This document shows positions 17,924-25,424 of a stretch of 36,598 nucleotides of DNA, piece by piece. The number at the start of each line of letters is the position of its first letter. The first letter of the stretch is position 1. This DNA comes from Pseudomonadota bacterium (GTDB taxonomy: Bacteria; Pseudomonadota; Gammaproteobacteria; Burkholderiales; Burkholderiaceae_C). Where the stretch lies: assembly GCA_030538605.1 (NCBI GenBank), contig JAUNTQ010000028.1, positions 1 to 36,598 on the forward strand, written 5' to 3'. The notes below the pieces were generated by a model that was not told where the DNA came from, did not search any database, and saw only the letters and a list, made by a program, of their open reading frames with translations. The translations under genes and the position numbers were made by a program.

Positions 17924-18400
17924 ATGAAGCTGGGTGTGCTGTCTTTGGTGCTGGGGGCGTGCGCGCTGCTGCTGGCGGTGGTGCATCACTGGGCGGGGCC
18001 GCTGTCGCCGCCGCCGCCGTTGGAAGAAGTGGTGGCGCACAAGGCGGGTTCGCTGGCAGGGGCGGCGCGCGATGCGGCGCTGGCCGGCTTGCGCGGGCAG
18101 CCGTTGCCGGAAAAGGCGCGCGCCGCCCCGCGCTTGAACGCGGACCAAGGGGTGCAGCTGGCGGCGGCCGTGCTGGCGGTGGCGGCCTTGGTGGCGGGGG
18201 CGGTGGCCATGTCGCGCCCCGGCCAGCGGCGCATGGCGCTGGGGGGCGCGGCTTTGGGCGCGGCGACCTTGCTGTTTCAGTTGGCGATGCTGGCACTGGC
18301 GGTTTGGGTGGCCAGCATGATGGGCAGCGCGCTGAGCCTGCTGGGGATGTTGGTGGTGGTGCTGCTGGTGTTGGCCTTGCTGGCGCTGCTGGGCGGGTGA
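17924..18400 (+). CDS. Small three-helix membrane protein, unknown function
   Basis: A 158-aa protein starting at ATG 17924, after a GGCGGAAGGCGGG stretch. It has one N-terminal membrane helix (LGVLSLVLGACALLLAVVHHW), a linker of about 60 residues rich in Ala, Pro and Arg, then two or three hydrophobic helices to a C-terminus ending LALLALLGG. No enzyme motif is visible. The frame is open much further upstream, but the earlier part overlaps the opposite gene and has no coding character. Codon use in the chosen region fits the genome. It may be functionally tied to the divergent membrane protein at 16399-17742; that is inference only. Confidence 0.6.
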   Translation: MKLGVLSLVLGACALLLAVVHHWAGPLSPPPPLEEVVAHKAGSLAGAARDAALAGLRGQPLPEKARAAPRLNADQGVQLAAAVLAVAALVAGAVAMSRPGQRRMALGGAALGAATLLFQLAMLALAVWVASMMGSALSLLGMLVVVLLVLALLALLGG

Positions 18401-18405
18401 GTCTT

Positions 18406-18512
18406 GTCGGCTGGGTAGGGCCGAAGGCGAAATCCGGCGTTCTCGCGAGCCGGTTTGCTGGGTTTCGCCTTCGGCTCTACCCAGCCTACGAAGATGTGTG
18501 CATGCACAAGCC
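18406..18512. repeat. GC-rich hairpin repeat, GCTGGGTTTCGCC family (copy b)
   Basis: The left arm 18406-18438 pairs with 18457-18489 (GCTGGGTTTCGCC, TTCGGCTCTACCCAGCC), and the same AAGATGTGTGCAT tail as in copy a follows to 18512. The tail contains the palindrome TGTGCATGCACA. The hairpin starts five bases after the stop of the small membrane protein and may serve as its transcript end. Confidence 0.85.
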
Positions 18513-18549
18513 AATGTGATGGGCCTGCTTCAGTCGGTCTGTGCTTATT

Positions 18550-18641
18550 AAAAAAGGAGCTTCTTGCGTACGTTTTTAAACGATTTCAGTATTGAAAGTA
18601 TCTGAAATTGAATATAAACGTGCGCAAGAAGCTCCTTTTTT
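18550..18641. repeat. AT-rich two-tier palindrome (copy 3 of 6)
   Basis: The 26-bp arms at 18550-18575 and 18616-18641 match with one difference, which would be a G-U pair in RNA. The inner stem ATTTCAG (18583-18589) pairs with CTGAAAT (18602-18608). The ends carry runs of six A and six T. It lies between convergent genes, so a two-way terminator role is plausible. It is part of a repeat island with the hairpin at 18406 and the repeat at 18696; these elements fill the gap 18401-18782. Confidence 0.9.
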
Positions 18642-18695
18642 ATGTGTGTTCGGGCTGTTGGCTTCAGGGTCGCACTAGCCAAGCCCTTTCAAACG

Positions 18696-18764
18696 GTCGC
18701 GGAGCAGACCATTCCAGGCCGCCCGAGCCGGGGTTTCCCCGGCGACCAGCGGCGTCCCCCTGGG
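18696..18764. repeat. Intergenic direct repeat, CCGCCCGAGCCGGGGTTTCC family (copy 1)
   Basis: This segment (CGCGGAGCAG, ATTCCA, GGCCGCCCGAGCCGGGGTTT, CAGCGGCGTCCCCCT) recurs at 30976-31042 with few differences. It is not a simple palindrome. In both places it follows one of the hairpin families and lies just beyond the 3' end of a minus-strand gene. Confidence 0.8.
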
Positions 18765-18782
18765 GATGACGCCGAAGGCGGC

Positions 18783-19337
18783 TCAGGGGGTGCCAGGTGC
18801 TCCGCTGCCGTCATGCATCCACCGGGCATGCTGCGGCGCTTGCTTGGTGCGGTCCCACTCGTTGAGCATGTCCCATTTCACGTCATTCAGCGCCTTGTTC
18901 ATGGCGGGGGTGGCGGTGTTGGCGGCCAGCTCCAGGCGGTGGCCTGAGGGGTCGAAGAAGTAGATGGACTGGAACAAGGTGTGGTCGGTGGGGCCGAGCA
19001 CTTCGACGCCGCCGGCTTCCAGCCGGGCCTTGGCTTTCATCAGGGTGTCGACCGAGTCCACCTTCAGCGCCAGGTGTTGCGTCCAGGCGGGGGTGTTGGC
19101 GTCGGTGGGGGTGAGCATGTCGGCCTTGGTGGGCAGCTCGAAGAAGGCCAGGATGTTGCCGCCGCCGATGTCGATGAAGATGTGCATGTAGGGGTCGGGG
19201 GCCTTGGTGGAGGGCACTTCGTTTTCGGCGATGGCGAGCACGAAGTCGGCACCGAGGTGCTTCTGGTACCACTCGACGGTTTCCTTGGCGTTCTTGCAGC
19301 GGTAGGCGACGTGGTGTACGCCGTTGAGAAGGGCCAT
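18783..19337 (-). CDS. VOC-superfamily metalloenzyme (glyoxalase/ring-cleavage type)
   Basis: A 184-aa vicinal-oxygen-chelate protein with two beta-alpha-beta-beta-beta modules. Candidate metal ligands are His8 or His9 (GVHHVAY), His88 (TQHLALKV) and Glu136 (HRLELAAN), the usual His-His-Glu set. The C-terminal 40 residues (MLNEWDRTKQAPQHARWMHD) extend beyond the fold. Members include glyoxalase I, fosfomycin-resistance proteins and extradiol dioxygenases. The neighbouring FAD hydroxylase makes an aromatic ring-cleavage or related role most likely, but this is inference. A strong AAGGAG precedes the ATG at 19337. It is last in the minus-strand cluster. Confidence 0.88.
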   Translation of the reverse strand: MALLNGVHHVAYRCKNAKETVEWYQKHLGADFVLAIAENEVPSTKAPDPYMHIFIDIGGGNILAFFELPTKADMLTPTDANTPAWTQHLALKVDSVDTLMKAKARLEAGGVEVLGPTDHTLFQSIYFFDPSGHRLELAANTATPAMNKALNDVKWDMLNEWDRTKQAPQHARWMHDGSGAPGTP

Positions 19338-19381
19338 GAGAGTCTCCTTGGGTTGTGTGGGGCGGTGAAGGGTGGGCGGGC

Positions 19382-19606
19382 TCAGGCGCCTTCGCGCGCG
19401 ATGTGCAGCGCCTGGCGCAGCACGGCGATGTCGCCGACGTGGTTGGCCAGCAGCAGGATGAGGCGGGCGTTGACGGCGGCGCTTTGCTCGTCGCTGAGAC
19501 CTTGGTGGGTGTCGATGAGCAGCTCGTAGAAGTCGTCGCCGGGCGAGTAGGGCTGGATGTAGCGCTGGCCGGCTTCGTGGAAGTGGGGTTCGGTGATGAG
19601 GGGCAT
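19382..19606 (-). CDS. DUF2783 family small protein
   Basis: A 74-aa protein starting at 19606, 11 bases after the monooxygenase stop. The core DDFYELLIDTHQGLSDEQSAAVNARLILLLANHVGDIAVLRQAL is predicted all-helical and matches my recollection of DUF2783, a family found almost only beside FAD-dependent aromatic hydroxylases. No catalytic motif is visible. A small accessory subunit of the hydroxylase is the simplest proposal, and it is unproven. A longer open frame upstream is the shadow of the hydroxylase gene. Confidence 0.82.
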   Translation of the reverse strand: MPLITEPHFHEAGQRYIQPYSPGDDFYELLIDTHQGLSDEQSAAVNARLILLLANHVGDIAVLRQALHIAREGA

Positions 19607-19617
19607 GGCGCAGCCTT

Positions 19618-21285
19618 TCAGATGTGGCAGGTGGCGCGTTGCAGCGCGGCCTGGACGTGCGCGGCGTTCAGTGTGCGCCAGCGGGCGGCGACGTGCTGGT
19701 CGGGGCGCAGCAGGTAGGTGGTGCCGGGGTGCAGGTCGTAGCGCTCGCGCACGCAGTCTTGCGCGTCGATCAGGGTGGGCAGGCCGTGCGGGGCGGTGCC
19801 GCGCGTGGCGATCACCAGTGCTTCGATAGGGATAGCGCATTGCGCAAGCTGGGCAAGCGCGTTGGCCGTTTCGTCGCTCAATGCGCTGGCGTCTTCAACG
19901 TGGTGCAGCAGTTGAAAGCGGTTGCCGGTGTGGCGCAGCAGCCAGCTTGGCTGGCTGTCTGCCTGCACGGGGGCGTCGGCCAGGGGGGCGCCGGGGAGCA
20001 TGTCACCCTCGAAGGTGTCGGTGTCGAGGGTGTTCAGGGGCGAGTCGGTGAGCCAGGTGGGCACGGACAGGCGGCCCGAGTTGACCAGCGCGCGGGCGAA
20101 GGGGTATTGCGCGGCCAGGCTCAGCACGGCGTTGCGAAAGGCTTTGCTGGTGGCGCTTTTGGGGGTGATGAAGTCGGTGGAGCGGGTGGAGTTGCGCAGG
20201 TTTTCGTCGGCGGCGAAGCAGCGTTCGGCGCTGTAGGTGTCGAGCAGGGCGGCGGGTGCCTTGCCATCCATCACGAGCTTGAGCTTCCAGCCGAGGTTGT
20301 CCACGTCCTGGATGCCGGAGTTGGCCCCGCGCGCGCCGAAGGGCGAGACCTGGTGCGCGGCGTCGCCGGTGAAGAGCACGCGGCCATGGTTGAAGCGCTG
20401 CATGCGCCGGCACTGGAAGGTGTAGACGCTGACCCACTCCAGCTCGAACTCGCGCTCGTCGCCCAGCATGGCCTGGATGCGGGGGATGACGTTTTCGGGC
20501 TTTTTCTCTTCCACCGGGTCGGCCTGCCAGCCGAGCTGGAAGTCGATGCGCCAGACGTGGTCGGCCTGCTTGTGCAGCAGCACGCTCTGATTGGGGTGAA
20601 AGGGCGGGTCGAACCAGAACCAGCGCTCGGCGGGGAAGTCGGCCTTCATCACCACGTCGGCGATGAGAAAGCGGTCCATGAAGATCTTGCCCTCGATGTC
20701 CAGGCCCAGCAGGGTGCGGATGGGGCTGCGCGCGCCGTCGGCGACGATGAGCCAGTCGCAGGTGAGGGTGTAGGCACCGTCGGGGGTTTCGACGCGCAGG
20801 GTGACCTGATCGGCGGCGGGCGTGACGTCGATGACCTTGTGCTTGAAGCGCTTTTCAAGCAGCGGCAGGTCGGCCGTGCGCTGGATGAGGAATTCCTCCA
20901 GGTAGTACTGCTGGAGGTTGATCATGCCGGGGCGCTGGTGGCCGTCTTGCGGGCGCAGGTTGAAGTTGAAGACTTCGCCTTCGCCAAAAAAGGTGCGGCC
21001 CACGTCCCAGCTCACGCCCTTGTCCACAAAGCGGTTGTCGCAGCCGATGCGGTCAAGCACCTCCAGCGTGCGCTTGGCGTAGCACACGCCGCGCGAGCCG
21101 ATGCTGACGGTGTTGTCATCGTCCAGCAGCAGCACCGGCTGGCCCTGGTGGGCCAGGTCAATGGCCGCGCACAGGCCCACCGGCCCCGCGCCCACCACGA
21201 TGACGGGGTAATGCCCCGCCTGGCCGCTGGCCAGCTCGGGCGGCTTGACGTAGTCGAAGGTGGGGTAGGTGAAGGTTTTTTGCAT
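19618..21285 (-). CDS. FAD-dependent aromatic hydroxylase (MhpA/TfdB-like)
   Basis: A 555-aa flavoprotein monooxygenase that would hydroxylate a phenolic substrate using NAD(P)H and O2. The Rossmann motif GAGPVG lies at 32-37. The DG motif (VADGARSPIR) is at 183-184. The FAD-ribityl GD motif (LFTGDAAHQVSPFGARGANSGIQD) is at 307-308. The C-terminal 150 residues form the thioredoxin-like domain found in the phenol hydroxylase/MhpA group. The substrate cannot be read from sequence. It heads the hydroxylase-DUF2783-VOC run. The MBL-fold gene lies 141 bases upstream, across a long inverted repeat. Confidence 0.92.
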   Translation of the reverse strand: MQKTFTYPTFDYVKPPELASGQAGHYPVIVVGAGPVGLCAAIDLAHQGQPVLLLDDDNTVSIGSRGVCYAKRTLEVLDRIGCDNRFVDKGVSWDVGRTFFGEGEVFNFNLRPQDGHQRPGMINLQQYYLEEFLIQRTADLPLLEKRFKHKVIDVTPAADQVTLRVETPDGAYTLTCDWLIVADGARSPIRTLLGLDIEGKIFMDRFLIADVVMKADFPAERWFWFDPPFHPNQSVLLHKQADHVWRIDFQLGWQADPVEEKKPENVIPRIQAMLGDEREFELEWVSVYTFQCRRMQRFNHGRVLFTGDAAHQVSPFGARGANSGIQDVDNLGWKLKLVMDGKAPAALLDTYSAERCFAADENLRNSTRSTDFITPKSATSKAFRNAVLSLAAQYPFARALVNSGRLSVPTWLTDSPLNTLDTDTFEGDMLPGAPLADAPVQADSQPSWLLRHTGNRFQLLHHVEDASALSDETANALAQLAQCAIPIEALVIATRGTAPHGLPTLIDAQDCVRERYDLHPGTTYLLRPDQHVAARWRTLNAAHVQAALQRATCHI

Positions 21286-21311
21286 GTTGTCTCCGCGTCA
21301 TCCGAACAGCC

Positions 21312-21427
21312 AACAGCCGGACGCAGAGGACGCAAAGACTACGCAGAGGACGCAAAAGAACAGCCAAAAAATTGGTATTTCTTTTGCGTCCTCTGCGAAT
21401 CCTTTGCGCTCTCTGCGTCCGGCTGTT
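21312..21427. repeat. Long inverted repeat of CGCAGAGGACGC units overlapping the MBL gene stop
   Basis: The outer arms AACAGCCGGACGC, AGAGGACGCAAAG (21312-21337) and 21402-21427 pair at 24 of 26 bases. The inner arms 21342-21360 (CGCAGAGGACGCAAAAGAA) and 21379-21397 pair perfectly. The right outer arm reaches the stop codon of the MBL-fold gene. The unit GACGCAGAGGACGC repeats within each arm. It would form a strong hairpin between the MBL and hydroxylase genes and could limit read-through. Confidence 0.85.
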
Positions 21428-22395
21428 CAGGCTGTTTTCTGCAACTCGTGCCACATCTGCTGGTCGCGCTCGGCTGTCCAGATGCGCGGGTCGCGCACGC
21501 CGCTGGCTTCGTCGTGGGCGCGGGTCACGTCGAAGGGCAGGCAGTGCTCGTAGATGAAGACGTGGCCGAACTTGGGGTCCATGTGCTGGCGGGTGTGCTT
21601 CATGGTGGCGTTCAGGTCCATGCCCTGGGCCACGGCCTCTTGCGCGCTGGCAAACAGCGTGCTGACGAAATCGCGCGTGTAGGCCAGGCCTTTTTGCACG
21701 GCGTCGGGCGTCATCAGCGCGGGGCCGCGGCCAGGTACGAGCTTGTCGAATTTCATCGCGGCCAGGCGGTCGAGCGTGGCGGGCCAGTCGGCCAGATAGG
21801 CGTCGCCCGTGTAGCAGGCGGCGTCGGCTTCGACCAGATCGCCTGAGAAGCAGATGTTCTGCGCGGGCAGGGTGACGATGGTGTCGCCCTTGGTGTGGCC
21901 GCGCCCGACTTGCTGGATGTTGACTTCCAGCTCGCCCAGCCACAGCGTCATCTGGCCGCTGAAGGCAAGCGTGGGCCAGGTCAGGCCCGGCACGCTTTCG
22001 ACGGCCTGAAACAGGCGCGGGAAGCGGCCAATCTCCGAATCCATGTCTTGCTGGCCGCGCTCGACGATCAAGTCATAGGTGTCGCGGCTGGCGATGACTT
22101 GCTGCAAGCCCTCGGCCCGGTAGCCCGATGCGCCCAGCACGCGCACGGCGTGGTAGTGGGTGAGCACGACGTACTTGATGGGCTTGTCGGTGACTTCGCG
22201 CACCTTCTTGATGACGCCTTGCGCGGCCACGGGCGTGGCGGTGGCGTCCACGATCATCACGGCGTCGTCGCCAATGATGACGCCGGTGTTGGGGTCGCCC
22301 TCGGCGGTGTAGGCCCAGGCGTTGTCACTGAGCTTTTCCCAACTGATCTTCTTTTCTTCAAGGTCGGCCTGGGAGGCGAATTTTTTGTCGGACAT
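21427..22395 (-). CDS. MBL-fold hydrolase with an altered second metal site
   Basis: A 322-aa metallo-beta-lactamase-fold protein. The usual HxHxDH motif reads HYHAVR: His80 and His82 remain, but the Asp and final His are Val84 and Arg85. His167 (GRGHTKGD) and Asp186 (FSGDLVE) remain. The last ligand, normally His in PGHG, is Arg223 (VPGRG). So metal site 1 looks complete and site 2 lost. I recall the same HAVRVLGA pattern in relatives that sit beside aromatic hydroxylases, so it is probably a true subfamily rather than decay. It probably hydrolyses a thioester, lactone or ester in the pathway served by its neighbours; the substrate is unknown. It is first in the minus-strand cluster. Confidence 0.88.
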   Translation of the reverse strand: MSDKKFASQADLEEKKISWEKLSDNAWAYTAEGDPNTGVIIGDDAVMIVDATATPVAAQGVIKKVREVTDKPIKYVVLTHYHAVRVLGASGYRAEGLQQVIASRDTYDLIVERGQQDMDSEIGRFPRLFQAVESVPGLTWPTLAFSGQMTLWLGELEVNIQQVGRGHTKGDTIVTLPAQNICFSGDLVEADAACYTGDAYLADWPATLDRLAAMKFDKLVPGRGPALMTPDAVQKGLAYTRDFVSTLFASAQEAVAQGMDLNATMKHTRQHMDPKFGHVFIYEHCLPFDVTRAHDEASGVRDPRIWTAERDQQMWHELQKTA

Positions 22396-22450
22396 GCGGT
22401 GTTTTCCGTCGTTCGTGGGGATGGCGGGATTGTCTGCGGCGCTTAGCTAT

Positions 22451-22469
22451 TCGTCAATATATTTGACAA
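22451..22469. promoter_or_regulatory. Candidate operator upstream of the MBL-fold gene
   Basis: TCGTCAA (22451-22457) and TTGACAA (22463-22469) form an inverted repeat (6 of 7 bases) around TATAT, 56 bases upstream of the MBL start. The size and symmetry suit a MarR- or GntR-type dimer. No regulator gene lies nearby, so the binding protein is unknown. Confidence 0.4.
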
Positions 22470-22486
22470 TGTTTAAATCGGGGTAA

Positions 22487-22580
22487 GATAAAAAAGGAGC
22501 TGCTTGCGCATGTATTTAGATATTTTCAGATTGATTTCAATCTGAAAATACTTGTCTACATGCGCAAGCAGCTATCGTTA
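22487..22580. repeat. AT-rich two-tier palindrome (copy 4 of 6)
   Basis: The core arms AGCTGCTTGCGCATGTA (22498-22514) and 22557-22573 are perfect over 17 bp. The inner stem TATTTTCAGATTGA (22521-22534) pairs perfectly over 14 bp with 22537-22550, leaving a two-base loop. GATA and TATC flank it. It lies between fruA and the MBL gene, both on the minus strand. The rest of the 249-base gap holds the operator at 22451 and the half-hairpin at 22592. Confidence 0.9.
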
Positions 22581-22591
22581 TCGGCTTGCTT

Positions 22592-22622
22592 GCTGGGTTT
22601 CGCCTTGCCCTGCCCAGCCTGC
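22592..22622. repeat. Half-copy of the GCTGGGTTTCGCC hairpin family
   Basis: Only the right arm of the family is present (GCTGGGTTTCGCC, then TTGCCCTGCCCAGCCTGC). It starts 12 bases after the AT-rich palindrome. Its placement mirrors the full copies at 10400 and 18406, which also adjoin AT-rich palindromes. Confidence 0.65.
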
Positions 22623-22644
22623 GGGGGCGCTTTCGCGCGCCTTG

Positions 22645-24393
22645 TCAGCCTGCGGCCGTCACCGGTTTTTTCAGCACGCCCAACAGCACCACGCTCAGCA
22701 GCGTGCCAGCGGCAATGGCCACGAGGTACATGCCCAGGTGGGTGACGGCGTTGGGGATGGGCAGCACGAACGCGCCGCCGTGGGGCACGCGCAGTAGGCA
22801 GCCCGCGGCCATGCTGATGGCACCGGTCAGGGCCGAGCCTGCGGCCAGCGCGGGGATGACGCGCAGCGGGTCTTTGGCGGCAAAGGGGATGGCCCCTTCG
22901 GTGATGAAGGCCAGGCCCATCACGCCCGCGGCCTTGGCGCCGTCGCGCTCTTCGCGGGTGAAGCGGTTTTTGAACACCCAGGCCGCCACGGCAATGGCCA
23001 GTGGCGGGGTCATGCCGCCTGCCATGACGGCGGCCATGGGCGCATAGACTTCGCTGGCGATCAGGCCCGTGCCGAAGGTGTAGGCCGCCTTGTTGACAGG
23101 CCCGCCCATGTCGATGGCCATCATGCCGCCCAGCAGCAGGCCGAGCACCAGCGCGCTGCCGGTCTGCATGCCCTTGAGCCATTCGGTGAGCGCGGCCAGC
23201 GCGGCGGCCACGGGCTGGCCGACGACGTAGTACATCAGCAAGCCCACGATGGCGGTGGACAACAGCGGCAGGATGAGCACGGGTTTGAGCCCGTCGAGGT
23301 TGCGGCCAAGCTGAATCTTTTCGTTCAGCCACCGGGCGCTGTAGCCGGCGATGAAGCCCGCCACCAGCCCGCCCAGAAAGCCCGCGCCGATGGCGTGGGC
23401 CACCACGCCGCCTGCCATGCCGGGGGTGATGCCGGGGCGGTCGGCAATCGAGTAGGCGATGTAGCCCGCCAGCACCGGAATCATGAGCGAGAACGCCTGC
23501 TGCCCGATGGTGAACAGCGTCCAGCCGAGCGTGCCTTTGTTGGCCTCTTCATAGACGTAGATGCCGCCCAGCGCAAAGCCCAGCGCGATCAGCAGCCCAC
23601 CGGTGACGACAAAAGGCAGCATGAAGGACACGCCGGTCATCAGGTGCTTGTAGATGCCGGTGCGCTCTGGCTTGGGTGCTGCGGCGCTGGCGGCGGCGGT
23701 GGGTGCGCCATGCACGGTGGCCTCGGCCTGCGCCTGGGCAATGAGGGCTTGGCCGTTTTTGATGGCGGCTTTGGTGCCGCCCGAGAACAGGCGCTTGCCT
23801 GCAAAGCGGCTGGTGTCTACCTGCGTGTCGGCGGCGATGATGACCAGGTCTGCCGCCGCAATGTCGGCAGGCGTGAGGGCGTTTTGCGCGCCGACGGAGC
23901 CTTGCGTTTCAACCTTGATCGTGTGGCCCAGCGCGGCGGCGGCGCTTTTCAGCCCCTCTTCGGCCATGAAGGTGTGGGCAATGCCGGTGGGGCAGGAGGT
24001 GATGGCGACGATGCGCAGCGGGGCACCAGTGGTATTTGCTGAAGATGCGGCGTTTGCGCTTTTTTGGTCTGCGCTGGCAGCTATTGAATTTTTATCGTAA
24101 AACGCCAGCACGGTGGCGGCGTCGTGCAGCACGTCGGCCAGCGTGGCGCGCTGCACGGCCTTGCCTGCCAGGCGCATGTCGTGGGTGGCTTCGTCTGCCG
24201 CGCCGACCAGCAGCACCTGCGTGGCGGCGGCGATGTCGGCATCGGTCAGCGGCTCTGTCACGCCGCTCGTGGCGTGGGTTTCCACGCGCAGCGGCAGCCC
24301 GCGCGCCTCGGCGGCTTGGCGCAGGGCTTCGCGCGCGAGCAGGCCGTGGGTGTCGCGCGTGGCGGCGTGCACAACGACTACCAGGGGGTGCAT
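22645..24393 (-). CDS. fruA: Fructose PTS permease, EIIB'BC (FruA)
   Basis: The membrane permease imports fructose and phosphorylates it to fructose 1-phosphate. From the ATG at 24393 (preceded by AGGAG) the product is 582 aa. Residues 1-95 are an EIIB-like domain lacking the active Cys (HAATRDTHG). A linker follows (about 100-124), then the active EIIB domain with Cys134 ([17 protein letters not shown]), then the EIIC membrane domain from about 245, with [12 protein letters not shown] and [10 protein letters not shown]. The linker contains a low-complexity AT-rich segment that resembles half of the intergenic palindrome (24070-24096). It is third in the fruB-fruK-fruA operon, 20 bases after fruK. 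Confidence 0.96.
   Translation of the reverse strand: MHPLVVVVHAATRDTHGLLAREALRQAAEARGLPLRVETHATSGVTEPLTDADIAAATQVLLVGAADEATHDMRLAGKAVQRATLADVLHDAATVLAFYDKNSIAASADQKSANAASSANTTGAPLRIVAITSCPTGIAHTFMAEEGLKSAAAALGHTIKVETQGSVGAQNALTPADIAAADLVIIAADTQVDTSRFAGKRLFSGGTKAAIKNGQALIAQAQAEATVHGAPTAAASAAAPKPERTGIYKHLMTGVSFMLPFVVTGGLLIALGFALGGIYVYEEANKGTLGWTLFTIGQQAFSLMIPVLAGYIAYSIADRPGITPGMAGGVVAHAIGAGFLGGLVAGFIAGYSARWLNEKIQLGRNLDGLKPVLILPLLSTAIVGLLMYYVVGQPVAAALAALTEWLKGMQTGSALVLGLLLGGMMAIDMGGPVNKAAYTFGTGLIASEVYAPMAAVMAGGMTPPLAIAVAAWVFKNRFTREERDGAKAAGVMGLAFITEGAIPFAAKDPLRVIPALAAGSALTGAISMAAGCLLRVPHGGAFVLPIPNAVTHLGMYLVAIAAGTLLSVVLLGVLKKPVTAAG
24070..24096 (-). repeat. Half-copy of the AT-rich palindrome inside the FruA linker
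   Basis: Read on the coding strand this is GATAAAAATTCAATAGCTGC followed by CAGCGCA. It resembles the left arm of copy 4 (GATAAAAAAGGAGCTGC, TTGCGCA). It is in frame and encodes DKNSIAASA in the linker between the two EIIB domains. The match is by eye and short. Confidence 0.4.
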
Positions 24394-24413
24394 GTGGGGT
24401 TCTCCTTGGCGTT

Positions 24414-25397
24414 TCATTTTTCGGGTGTGGGCAGCGCTTGCAGCTCGACCTGCGCGGCCAGGGCCTGCACTTCGGTGCGCGCGGGCAGGTGCGGGCCGAT
24501 CTGGCGCAGCTTGGCCGTGGCAAAGGCCACGCCCAGCGCCAGTGCCTCGCGCCAGGGCAGGCCCGCGTGGCGCGCGGCCACCAGGCCTGCCACCTGCGCA
24601 TCGCCTGCACCTACGGTGCTAAGGGGTGTCACGGGCAGCGGCGCGGCCTGCCACGCGCCTTCGGGCGTGGCGATGAGCGCGCCCTCGGCCCCCAGCGACA
24701 CGGCCACCGCGCCCACGCCGCGTGCCAGCAGCGCGCGCGCTTCGTGCAGCACGTCGGCGGTGGTGCGCAGCGGGCGGCCTGCCCAGTCTTGCAGCTCGTG
24801 GCGGTTGGGTTTGATGAGGACGGGCAGGTGGGGGCCATTTAGCGCCTGCGCCAGCGCGGGGCCGCTGGTGTCGAGCACCACGTGCGCGCCGCATTCGACC
24901 AGCAGCGCCAAAAGCGGCGCGTAGCCCGCGGCGCGCAGATCGGGCGGCAGGCTGCCCGCGGCCACCACCCATTGGCCGGGCTGCACCTGCTGACGCACGG
25001 CGGCCAGCAGCGCCTGCCACGCGGCGGGTGGCACGGCGGGGCCGGGCAGGTTGATGTCGGTGGTGTCGCCGGTGTCGGCGGCCAGCAGCTTGATGTTGGT
25101 GCGCGTGCGGCCCGGCAGGCGCACGCAGGCGTCGATCACGCCTTTTTGCGCAAACAGCGCGGCAAACGGCGCGGCGTTGTCTTGCCCCAGCAGGCCGCTG
25201 GCTACCACGGGCGTGCCCCAGTCGGCCAGGCAGCTTGCGACATTGATGCCCTTGCCGCCCGCGTTGTGCTGCGTGTGCGTGGCGACGTTGACCTCGCCAG
25301 CGCGCAGCGCGGGCAGGTGCACCGTCTGGTCGATGGCGGGGTTGGGTGTGAGGGTGAAAACGGGCAGGGGGGCGAGGTGACTGGTGGCGTGGGGCAT
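24414..25397 (-). CDS. fruK: 1-phosphofructokinase (FruK)
   Basis: This PfkB-family sugar kinase converts fructose 1-phosphate to fructose 1,6-bisphosphate in the cytoplasm. The 327-aa protein begins with a typical [15 protein letters not shown], followed by the PfkB signature [15 protein letters not shown] (about 47-61). The C-terminal motif is [12 protein letters not shown], with the catalytic Asp in GAGD. Most relatives have Ser-Met or Ser-Phe where this one has Ala-Gln. GAGG-like GAGGCACGCC precedes the ATG. The gene lies 27 bases after fruB and 20 before fruA, so it is in the operon. Confidence 0.95.
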   Translation of the reverse strand: MPHATSHLAPLPVFTLTPNPAIDQTVHLPALRAGEVNVATHTQHNAGGKGINVASCLADWGTPVVASGLLGQDNAAPFAALFAQKGVIDACVRLPGRTRTNIKLLAADTGDTTDINLPGPAVPPAAWQALLAAVRQQVQPGQWVVAAGSLPPDLRAAGYAPLLALLVECGAHVVLDTSGPALAQALNGPHLPVLIKPNRHELQDWAGRPLRTTADVLHEARALLARGVGAVAVSLGAEGALIATPEGAWQAAPLPVTPLSTVGAGDAQVAGLVAARHAGLPWREALALGVAFATAKLRQIGPHLPARTEVQALAAQVELQALPTPEK

Positions 25398-25424
25398 GGC
25401 GTGCCTCGCAGGCAGTGGGTGGGT

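Noticed and set aside
19624-21846. A 740-codon + strand frame opposite the FAD hydroxylase
   Set aside because: It is a shadow of the hydroxylase and runs through the inverted repeat at 21312.
21427-22395. A beta-lactamase resistance gene
   Set aside because: It has the MBL fold only; the altered metal site and pathway neighbours do not fit a beta-lactamase.
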